Shown one piece after another: positions 10,801 to 22,800 of a DNA stretch of 64,000 nt (positions within the stretch are counted from its first letter, which is position 1; every line of letters starts with the position of its first letter). Both the position numbers and the translations under genes were made by a program. The notes under the pieces are model-generated. The model had not been told where the DNA came from. It saw only the letters and a program-made list of their open reading frames with translations, and ran no database searches. Origin of the DNA: Zantedeschia hybrid cultivar (Eukaryota > Streptophyta > Magnoliopsida > Alismatales > Araceae); contig JARZZO010000011.1 of the NCBI GenBank assembly GCA_030544215.1, positions 14,990,001 to 15,054,000 of the forward strand, read 5' to 3'.

Positions 10801-13800
10801 AGGGGGTCTCCATCCTACTCCTCAACTACTGTCAATATGATGGAGCTGTGGGGGCGTATCATCAGCAGCCAGGAATGCAGAATCGGCCGATCCCGATCGA
10901 GATCGGCCGATTCAGATCGGGATCGGCAAGTCCTGATTCGGCCGATTCTGGCCGATCCGATCCCGATTCGGATTGGGATCGGCGGGTCCCGATTCAGGGA
11001 CCCGATCCGATCCAGAATTCCTTGATCAGCAGGTCCTGCCCTTCTGGCAGACGGCATTTCTGAGGTTGTTAGAGGATCGACTCTGTCTAGGAAGGCTCCG
11101 CAGGGCCCTGCCAGGGCCTCTCGATGCAATTGGAGAAGTGTGGAGATCCACCCCTCTTGGAAACTGGAGGCCATGAAGGAGTGGGTGAGGAGATGTGTGC
11201 GAGGATGTATTTGGGAGGGTGGACCCTTTGATGCCAAGGCGGTGGCTACCGTTGGGATGAGGCGGAAGGAAGCCTCCAGGTGGCCAGTGCATTGGCTCTC
11301 CCCACAAGGGCCTGCTCATTGTCTGTTCGGGGAATGAAAATGCAGATTTGGTTGTCAGCATGGGGACCTTGGAGTGGCATGGTCTTCTTCTCACGGTTTC
11401 TTCTTGGGACCCTGCTACATTCACCTACCTTAAACCCCAACAATTGATTGTCAGACTAAGGTTGGTTGGGGACCTAGGCTCCCTCTTACCCTTCTGGGCG
11501 AAGAGCTCTTGACCTCCTTACTCGAGGAGTTTGCCTCTTTGATGAGTGTTGACAAGTCGGTCACCGGAGGAGAGAGGGCCCTTGTTGTGGAGGTCTCCAT
11601 GGTGGTCTATCGCCAGGAGGATGTGCTAGAGGTGTTGGAAGTCGAGCTGTACTGGGGAATCTACCCCCTTCAAGTTGTCCTGCTGCCCTCTCAAGCTTCA
11701 ACACAGGTGAGGCAGCTGTAGAGTAGGGACCAAGGAGAGGGCTTGAGGTTGCAGATGTCCGGCTTGCACGTGACGCTCACGTGCTTGGAATGGGGTAGGA
11801 AGATTCAAATTTTGAACCACCCACCACATTTGGGTACCTGGTTCCTTCCAAGTTTGGTCTTGAGAGGCAGTCGGTTTGCCTAATAGGCTGCCGGCTTCCA
11901 TGTCGATCCTTCAACCGAAGCGGCCCAGTTCGCCCGTGTGTCTACGGGTCCAAGAAGACCCGAGGACTTACCTGAATCAGGGAAGATGATCCAGGAGGCT
12001 TCTTTAACATGTCTCGATGGATTTGTTTGCCATCGTCTTCTCCGTCGGATTGTGCAGGGAAGTGCGGGGGGCTTGGTGCAGGCTGCTCTTCTATGCAGTG
12101 ATGGCAGTGGCCGCTCTGGTCGCTCTCCCTCCCCGACAGTGTTTTTAAGGTCTCCTGGCCTCCTCCGCCTGACTCACTCTGTTCGTGATGGAGTGGGCTC
12201 GCTTCACCATGTTCCAGAGGCCTCCCTATCTTCTCCGCCTGAGCTGTGGAGGGCTCCAAGGGTAGCAGCCTCACACTTGGAGCATCCTGAGGCCCCCTAT
12301 GCAGGGTCATGCCTTCGGGTAGAACTATAAGTCCTGTCCTTTCCACTCGGAAGGGTCGTTTATGCCCAATTTCATCTATTGGCTTGGGGGGGGGGTGGTT
12401 ACCTTGATTTGGTCCCTCCTAGCCCTCGAGCAGTTGCAAATGAGGAATTGGAAGGTCGCCCTGAGGCTGTGCAGAGCTTCCAGTTGCGGAAGCACTAAGC
12501 TCTCTTTTAGGAGGTCTTGCCATGGATTCGGAAGCACTAAGCTCTCTTTTAGGCTGTGCAAACCATGATATTAATAACATATATTATTATCTTAAATTAC
12601 TATTAGTACTAACATTAGCAGTATTAGTTCTACATGCTATTATATTAGTACTAATATGCATTAATACTATGCTGGGTTCATAAAATAATAATGTAATTAA
12701 CTCTAATAACGACCTCATTAGTAGTTAATGATGTTATATGTCATTAAATAGAAATCTCAATCAATGTCAATACTCATGGAATATGTTACTATATATAATA
12801 TATTGTATACATATTATTATATTAAATAGTACTAATAAGTATCTTTAATATATTATTATATTCTAATTATATGCTAATTATATGTAATATAAATTGAATG
12901 CCTTTAGCATATAATTAACTTCATCAACTTGGATTAAGCATGTTTGGTGTATCATGATATGTCATAAAAAATAAAATAAGTATATTTAATATACTATATA
13001 TATTAAATATATAATTATATTACAGAAAATTATATAAACATACTCCTATTATCTTGAGATTAGAAGGGTAGCAATATCTTTTTCCACAACTTATCCTCAA
13101 ACTATCCTCATTTTCACCAAACAGAGAATAAGATTAACTTTTGGTTTATTCCCTCACATATCAAACGCATCATAGAATAGGGATAAAGATAAATTAAACT
13201 AGGTTGACTTATCCCTATTCCTCTCTATTTCTATCCCGATACCAAGTATGACCTTAGTGTGACTTTGTTTGCAGAATAGCTTAAACCAGAATAAGGTTCT
13301 GGGGATTTCTTAAACCAGAATAAGAGGTATTTTGATTTGGTAAGTTGTTGGTATTCCACCCAGAATAAGGAGAATTACACTGCGCTATTCCAAGTGATTT
13401 GGTAGGAATAAGTGGAATAAGGAGTGAAATAAAAGGTAAAATTGGGAGAATTGGGGGAATTAGATATTCTAGGTAAAGTTTGGGGAGTTGGGGGAATTAG
13501 GCATCCCCTCAATCAAGTCAGAATAGGACCTTTATACCGGTTATTCCAGTCCTATTCTGCAAACAAAGTGAGCCTATGAATAGCTTCAGGTAGGAGGAGG
13601 ATGAACCACATCAACATGGTGCTTTGATGTTGTTCCTACATGTCTATACTTTACTTCCAGCTTCAGCATTTTCTGCTGACCACAGAATAAACCACACAGT
13701 GCCACTTGTTTGAGGTTCATCGTATTGAAAAGAAGAGTGTCACAAGGAACCGACATGCAGTCTTGCACAATGAAAACAAAAAAGGAAGTATTGAGAGAGA

Positions 13801-16800
13801 TTGTACAGTTTCGTACGCATGCCTGTCATTGTGGAAGGAACTGCATATTCCTCATATATTAGGAATCCGATATTTCATTTTTGAGGTGAATGCCATAAGT
13901 TTTTCGCCAAGCCTTTCTGAAGGATGACTCTTCAAGGGCATCTGTGCAATCACAACTTTAAAAAAGGAAAACAGACATGGCAATCTGACAATGTCATCAG
14001 CAGGCAATGTAACCCTCAAATATCCAAAGATATTCACATGACAAAATTTTCAAGAAAAGAAAACGGCATCTGGTCCCCTGGTACATTAGGTAAATTGTGA
14101 TATGAGACTGAAGGCTCTAAACTTCCTGCTACCTGGGCCTGTTAGCAGTTAATTGAAAACTAATTGCATAGAATTACGATCCATGTACATCTTCTTCACT
14201 TCCTCTTCTGACTGCTCAACCTTGAGATCTGACCATAAGAAAAAACTAGGTGCAAGTTTAAATCTAGCTAACCTGCCCTTTCTTTTTGACCTGCTTCTCA
14301 AAAGTATGCAAGTTCAACCACTGGGGAAACTCATGTAGTAGAGTGGGCTCTTCCCTTGAATCTTGAGAATTGAATAGTGAACTTTGAACTTCTGTTTTTC
14401 TAGAGTCCTTCAGTAGGTTATAGGTTTCCCTCTGGCCTCTAGTTGATTTGGCATTCTCCTATGTGGTTCTTGGAATTTGTCTAACATATAAAAATGGTGG
14501 ATGAAATATTAACCAAATTATTCAATCTTCACATTCTAAAAGTAATTTATACAGTGTTAAGTACTCATTTGGAAATACCAAAATTGAGTGTTGATTTTTG
14601 TGTCTGAATGCCATGTTATGTATCCCACATGGGTGTCTTATGCAACTAGAAGTGTCCCAAATAAAATAAAAAAAGCAAAGCACAATAGTCGTTCCCTCTT
14701 TTGATTCTGGAAGCTGCCCATGTGACAGGTAAAGAGAATAGAAAGGATTTAGATAGCCATCTTCTTTCTTTTTGAACTCTTCTCTGATCATCTTCATTTT
14801 CCCCTTTATATACAAATGCATGTATACACAGACATTGCTCTAATCAGTTCTTTTTCAGGTGAATGCACTGTTACACTCGCTTGATATTGACAGTGATGAT
14901 CGACTCAGAGGCAATTTACATGGAACCTTGCCAGAGTTAGAAGAATACTGGAATGAGTCACAGCACACTCTAAAACCTGGGATGGCTCCTGGGGCAGACT
15001 TGTGGGCTGCTGAGTTTAGTCAGCAAAGTCATGAACATGGTGATCCTGAAGCATGGGCCAATTCATTTGAGAAAATTCATGGCGCTAATGGTTGGGTATC
15101 TGAATTTGAGCGGGTAGGAAAATGTTGAGTTGAAATCATTAATTACTGGCCCATTTATCCCTTGAATGATGGTTTTTTTTTTATTGGTTGGACAAAGACA
15201 TCACCAGTAATTGAGGATGCATATCATTCAATTGATTGTCTTTCTGTTCTCTATGATATGTTTTGCAAGAATGCTAATTTTGCTGCTCTTGTTGTCTCTC
15301 CTTTTGTTAATCTAGTATTTCTTTGATAACCTTGCCTGCATTTGTCTCTTTTGTTTATCATAGTGTGAGGGAGTGGGCAAGGACTTTTTGTAACTTGGAT
15401 GCTTCCTCGTCCATTTTTTTCTTCTGGGGGGTGGGGTACTTGAGAGTTGCACCATTTCAATGCCTTTTGTATAGGGGTGTTCAAGGGTTTTTGTATCTCA
15501 CTCTTGTACCTTCCTTTTTGCTTTTCCCTGAAAGCATGTGGACATGACATTGGCAGGACGTAGAAGCAAATTATTTTCCCAGGTGTTGGGTTGCAATTTG
15601 CCAGGTTTTGTAGGACCAGAGGTCAATCTAGTCTAACCCAAATTGGGTAGAGGAAAGCCCAATTTCAACCTATCCCAAATATATTATAGTTTTTAGTCCA
15701 ACCAGGTTTAAGATTCTAGCTGAGTTTTATATTTTAGTAATATGGTCGCATTGACAGAATGTGGGCATATCATAGGGAGAAAGTAGAAACTAGAAATGAC
15801 TTCAAATTGGAAATAGGTAAACCCAGTTTTAACTCAAACTCAAATTCAACCCAGTCATAGTTGAGCCTAAACCTAGCCCAAGTTCAAAAAGGCTGGATTG
15901 GGGTTGTCCGGCAGTCATAGGCAAACTAGAACACAGTCTCTGACTATATTATAATGGTTACAATCATGAGTGTACTCAAGTGATTTCTATCCGCTGTCCT
16001 AGGGTGGAGTGTCCCCAATTTGGACTTATAGACCCCTTTAAAATAAATGAGGGATGCTCCATACCCTAATGTAGGTGTAAGTCTATAAGGAGCAGTGACC
16101 CGTGTCTTTTATGCCCAAAGTGATAAGATTTTTAAACTCCCTTCCCATCGGTGAAGTGATGTCATATCACTTGTCATTAATTTTTTTTTAAAAATGTCTC
16201 GAGAAACACGATCATGGATAACTTAATTGTAGCCATGGCATCATAGTCTTCAATCGTATACATAATCGTCATTTGACACCGTCTTATCCTTATGAAGGGT
16301 CTATGTTATTCATAATCATAGTTGTAATCATGAAGTTGTGGCCTTCAGTCATGTCCGCAGTCACCCTTTAGAAGGGGCCTTTAATCATCATGATCATTGT
16401 CATGATCTTTAAACATAACAATCTTGGTAATAGACACTTCGTAGGCTTAAATAATTGTGATGCTATTGTGCTAATGATGGTCCTAATGATGCACAGAGTT
16501 TCTTAAATAACATGATAAGGACATGGAATTTGCAAGAATATAATCATTAATGTAAATGTGCGGATCATGTGTTTAATGTCAATGCATTGTGTCCATGCTT
16601 AATAGATAATCAGGATGCCACTTCTATTGTAACATACACACAAAATGACAAAATTGGAAATAAAATCCATGGAGTTTCCCTTTACATCATTAATTTGCCA
16701 TATTGACTAAAAGCAACGTATAAGAAGACAAAATGGGAAACCAAAATGACAGAGTCTCCTTTTTAAAGAAAGACCGTAGCATCTACACTAAATTAAATGT

Positions 16801-19800
16801 CAAACAGAAATTAGCTAACAGCCGCAAACTTGTAGGAAGAGTAGGGATTGTATCACCCTACCTCACACACACACAACACCCAAAACTAAACCCCTCCCAT
16901 CTTTGGTGATACCAAACATACACAGCCCAAACCTGAACCCCCTCTTACTTGGTAGGGAATGGAGAGGGGTGGCTCCCTATTTATAAGGGTGTATGACGGT
17001 GACAGTAAGGGGATGGAAAGGGGTATGGGTGGTTCTGCTGTTAGTTCCTTCTGTTAAGCTCCATCAAAAGGTCCAATAAGGGCCCATTACACAGCCCAAC
17101 AAGGGCCTGGTTATTTCAACCATTTTGTGGTCCATTATTGGCCTGTTTGTAGGCCTATGGAGGTCTATTTAAGGCTCAGGTGTGATGGTGTTTTTTAAGA
17201 ATTTTGCATTTAAGCCCATTGTTTTTTTTAACAATTGTCTTTGTACACTGTTTAAATAAAATAGAAGATGATACCTTTTCTTTCGTTTATATATGGGTCC
17301 TTATAGATGATCAATATAAAACTTACCATCTGCAGTAATAACGTATGCTGGCTTAACTTCACATATTTGCAGGAGCAAAGTCAGATGACGTCAATGGGTC
17401 AAATGGACAGAGCAAGAATGTTAAATATTGAAGCAATGGAGCAGACTCGGCTTCTGGCTCACACATTAGCCCAAAATAATGATCCAAAAATTCAGGTTTG
17501 CAGAGCTTAACCATGATGTCTTAGTCACATGAGCATAAATCTAGATGTTAAATTATGGATAGCCAGAAAATTAGTATGTGCAGGATTCTATTAAAAGTAC
17601 TTGATATGATTCATGCGCGGGGGTGGTGGTGGTGGTGTTGTAGCGTACAATTCTCTGCATTTCCCTAGACTAGTTTTCCGGCACGTTGTCCCCCCTCGCG
17701 TGCTGGACGGTTTGCCCGATATACTTGGGTGTCTGTCCCGGGAGTTGTCCCTAGCGTCTGCCACTGTCTCGGTAAACTTGGTTGTGTGGCCTGGGAGCTG
17801 CCCCCAGCCTGTGCCGGGATTTCCCGTGGATACTATCCCGTCTAAAGAAAAAGATATCGTTCATGGGAAGTCAAAATTGAGCTAGAGTTGGTTTACGTCC
17901 TGTTTCACTCATGCATCGGTTTATCCATTATTCTTCCCATGCACTGGTTGCAATGTGTTATGTGTTCGCTTCTCTATGTGATTCAATGCCAACTGCAATG
18001 GTTTAGCGCTAATACTTGTTCCTTGACCATGAGGACAACATTAAATCATAATCATTTTTCTATGTATACAAACATAATCTTTTTGCTGATTATTCGTGTG
18101 CACTTTGCTGCCACAGTGTGGTCTATTTGTACTCTTCTGGCTAACTCTCCCCTGCATTAGTTTTTCCCATACTCCCACTGTCCAGTGTGAATGGAGTTGA
18201 CCCAGCCTCAGTTAATGCCTGAAGAGAGGAAGTTGGTTGTCTATCAGCTTTGGGCTTACTATTAAAGTGCCTAGCATCAATGGGCTCACCTTATGCTGGT
18301 GTGACCTCAGTCCAAGCCCTTACCTATTTCATTGACGACTTATCGTGCACATAGATCTTATGAAATTCTCGTGTATATAAGGATACCTCTGCATTTGTAC
18401 TCTTGTGCTTAGAGCTTAACCCATTCTTGATCCAATCACCTAGTCTGGATGCAATATCAGAAATGCATACTCTGAAAGTACGGAATCGTATGGAGGAATG
18501 TAACTGCTTGGTGGAACAATCCCACTGGAAGTGAGTAAGTTCCCATGGAACCGGAATTTTGAATCAAGTGATCCAAAAATTTGTCCCGTCTCCACTGACC
18601 TCAGTCAATGTTAATTACATTGACACAATGATTGACTACTCTTTATTAGTTGCAATTAGTGATGCCCTTGGATAAAATAACCACATGAATTTTAGTATTT
18701 TACGAATGTGCTAATGAATGTGCAGCAAGCATTTTTGCCTAGGAGCTTCATAATGGTCCATGGTGAATCCCAGAGGGTATGGGTATGTTTCCAAGGATTG
18801 GTATTGACTTTGGTCATCTTAGGCTAGAGGGTATTTTGGTAATTTACTATGTAGGTCTAGGGGCATTTTGGTCATTTTTAGGTTTAATGGCCCTCAAGCT
18901 GGTGATTTTCCTTGCTTTATTTTATTTTTCTATGGATTCCAAGAACCCAAAGTAAGTTCCCATGGAACCATAATTTTAGATCAAGTGACCTAAAAATCTC
19001 TCTCCTCCCCATTGACCTCAGTCATTGTTAATTACATCGACATAATGATTGACTACTCTCGATTGGCTGCCATTAGTAATGCCCTTACCACGCGATTTTT
19101 TGTATTTTACGAATGTACTAATGAATATTCAGCAAGAATTTTCGCCTAGGAGCTTTACGATGGTCCATGGTGAATCCCAGAGGGTATGGGTATGTTTCCA
19201 AGGTTTGGTGTCGACTTTGGACATCTTGGGCTAGAGGGTATTTTGGTAATTTATTGAGTATGTAGGTCTAGGGGCATTTTAGTCATTTTTAGGTTTGGGA
19301 TGCATTTTAATGAAATGGGGATGAAATCCTGGGGTCTGTTTCTAGATCATTTTAAGGGCTTTTGGGCTCAAATGATATTTCGGTAATAAGAAAGCTTAAG
19401 ATTGTAGGGGTATCCTGGTAAGTTTGAAGGTTTCTGAGGGTTTCTTGTAACTCCCTGAATCGAGGGCACAATCGAAGCTGGTTTAATCCCTTCATTTTGG
19501 TTTGTTACTGGGTTCAACCCATTCTATAGTGTCATTGTATGCAGTTAATTTGCAGAAAGTAAAGGAATTAAGAAGATCAATTCAAGTAAAGTATGTCCAC
19601 AAGGAGAGAAATGACTCATCCATACACAGTCCCACTTAAACAATTCCATTACAATCAATATCTAATTATAAGTAATCAATGGAATTACATGATAAGTAAT
19701 TACAAGTAATTAATGGAATTACGTAGCCACAACTCTACATAAGGCACATGTCCAAACAACTCTCAAATAAAAATTATACCGATTCTAGCTTCAAGATACC

Positions 19801-22800
19801 ACGCTAGCCACTACCCACAAGGATTCTAATCTTCAGCTTCACCTACACGGCTACACCTAAAAGGGGCCGAGTCTTAAACAAAGAACTCAGTAGGGATCCT
19901 GTGCCCATTAAGGCCCACTTAAACTATTACCGAGAAAATCATCACAAAATAATTTGAACGAAAAGTATGCCAAGGTAAATCATGATTATCTATTTATCGT
20001 GAATGGTGCATTTTAAGCCATCTATGGATCACATCGTCATTTCTCATGGAAGCAATCATTGAGACAAGTTCTACTTGTTCCACACCATGATCCATCATGT
20101 CATCTTACATGGTAATCGCACATTCTAGTCAAAGTGTAAGCATCTATATTAGATGTCAATGTCATCTATGGCAAACCAATCTATTAAGTCATAATCATGC
20201 GTAGACACATTCATTTGTCTATAGAATCTATTATATCATATGTGTCAATTATCTATCTTCCATTTCATCATTCATTCTATCAACCAACTTCAAGGCTGGT
20301 TCATATTTACACATGTCATTGACCCATTCTAAGGTCGGCTTTCAATCAATCTCATGACGATTCATTCAATAATATCAAATAATATCTAGGAATGATGGGA
20401 AACCGAACAATAACACCTATTGTATTGTCATCATCTTTGGGTTTGGAACATCACGAAGGACTTCTTACGCAATCTACGTTGCTCTGCCTTTCTTGGATTT
20501 CTAAAAATTTGCAAAACTATGGCAAAGAAGCAAGGCCAACTGAGGTACATGATCATTATGTTATGTAGTCCAGTCTCCAGTTGAGGTGCGCACCCAAGTG
20601 GTCTGTAACGACCCGATCCAATCCTTGTAAGATATTGTCCGCTTAGGACCAAGCCAACACGATTTTATACCTAAAAGATGCCTTGCAAGTTATGGACATG
20701 ACACCTTCATATGTAGCCTAGTATTTTTTGTTTTGTTTTTTGATCTAGGACTAATTCGGTTCATTCCTACCCCTGCCCTGAAATGCAGTGGTAGCTCTAC
20801 ACTATGGCGGATCTACATCGCTTCACTTGTAGGTACCTCTTTCCTACGTGTGGCTCTCTCCTCTTGCCCTGTTACTGGGCCCACTAGCTTCCGCGTGGTT
20901 CGTCCCTAAAGGAGCCCATACCGTACTGCACAGGTCTTGCTCTGATATCATTATGTAACGACCATATCCAATCCTTGTTAGGTATTGTCTACTTTGCCAA
21001 GCCCGCACAACTTTGTCCTTAAAAGACACCTCACAAATTACATTTGGGAATCGAAGGCTAAGACATTACATTTTTGAAGTTATTATAGTGTTTCGAGTGA
21101 TTTATATATATTTTTGGATTTTTTCTGCAGATTTTAATGATTTTAATGTGTTAAGGGGCATTTTAGCCATTTTAGGAAGTTAGAGGTTAATGGATATTTA
21201 TAGGTTTAAAGTGTTGTTTGTGTCTTTTATGCTCATTGAAGTCTTTCACTTGTGTCATGTGTATTACAAAAAGAGTAACTTGTTTAATCAATTAACTCCA
21301 TGTTTAATTAGGGTGTCTTAGACTCTTAGGTCCACTTTGATTGGAGAATAGGAGAAGAATAAGGAAGAATAAAGAGAGAATAAACTTAATTTAGCTTTGA
21401 CAAGCGGAATGGCTTATACCGGTGCAGAATAGCTTATTCGGAGAATAAGGAGAATAAACAATTCGACTCTAGACCCAAGAATTGCTTATCCTTCTTATTC
21501 CGCTAGTGGGTCCCACAGAATTATCAAAGCTAAGGACCCCTTATTCTAGTATACGCTATTCTGGATAAATAATTCCAAAGTAACCTATTCTGCAATCAAA
21601 TTGAGGCTTAGGGACTTGGTTTAACTTGAGGCAAAGGATAAGGGTAGTTTGGTTATTTGGACATGCTTAAATAGGGGAGACCATGGACTGTGGTCTTAGC
21701 TTAATGGGTGAGCTTAAAATGTAACTTAACTATATCCGTTAAATAGCATAGACATTGAACTTGTTTAAATCCATTCGAGGATACTCCTTAATGGATATCT
21801 TTGTAGTCTGAGGTGTGAGGCGACCGACGTGACTAGGGGGATTGCCTCAACCTCAAACACTTAGGCGTTTGAGGTGACATTTAAAAAAAAATGGAAATAA
21901 TTTAGATATTTATATAAAATGCCAAAAACATAAATAAAATCATACGAAATAGAGAGAGGCGAGGGCTTCGACCCTCTGATAGACAGAGGGAGTCAGAGAG
22001 AGAGAGAGAGACACAGAGGTAGTGAGAGACATATAGAGGGTGAGCGAGACAAAGAGAGTGAGAGAGATAAAGAAAGGCAAGTGCTTTGGCCCTCTAATAG
22101 ATAAAGGGAGAGAGAGAGAGAGACAGAGGGAGTGAGAGAGAAGATGGAGAGTGGGTGGGGGAGAGAGAGAGAGAGAGAGGGTTGGAGCTTACCTGATAGA
22201 GCGCTTGTTGGAGGATTCGTCGTCGCCGGAGGCCTGTCATTGTTGCTAGAAGTGTTAAGGGGCTCGTCAAAGGATTCATCATCATTGTTGTTGTTGTCGG
22301 ACTGGAGCACCATCGTCGTCGCCGGACTAGAGCGCCGTTGTTGTCATGGTCGTCATCGCTAGATTGGGGTGCCGTTGTCCTCGTTGGGGAGGCACCGTGG
22401 AGGGGGTGGATGGGGGCTCAGGGTCGAAGGGAATGGGTAGTGGAGGGAGCGGATGGCTCGATGTTAGGGTTTCGATCGGGGCTGGGTAGGGGGTTAGTGG
22501 GTTGGATGATTATATACGGCCCTTTGGGCCGGACAAATGGACTGGGCCGATCCATGGTTGTTGGTGATGTGAGCTAGGGCGAAGGAGGCGCTCGAGGCGT
22601 GCTGAGGTGACTGCCTCCGCGTTTGGGCGATTATGTTGATCATCTAGGCGATGAAGGCCAAAGCGAGAAAGCTTACCATTGCCTTGCCTTGTCGCTTGGG
22701 TGATGGCCTCAAATGCCTTCTGATAACATAGATGTCTATTTATTTGAGAATGTATAAGCCTATAAGGGTAATGACTCACATGCCGTCCATTAGGAATGAA

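Noticed and set aside
10258..11430. Overlapping open frames of 60-140 codons as genes
   Set aside because: They come from GATCGG-rich and GC-rich repeats (Arg/Pro/Ser/Gly-biased in all frames) and show no domain.
11938..12346. Protein gene on either strand (130 and 134 codons)
   Set aside because: Both strands are open over the same GC-rich stretch; no domain, no splice context, inside a PEX5 intron.
15323..15547. Small hydrophobic protein gene
   Set aside because: The same translated pattern occurs at 50.2-50.5 kb beside LINE coding sequence, so it is LINE 3' DNA.
21993..22362. Ser/Leu-rich or Asn-rich protein
   Set aside because: The frame runs through GA/CT microsatellites and triplet runs inside a transposon.
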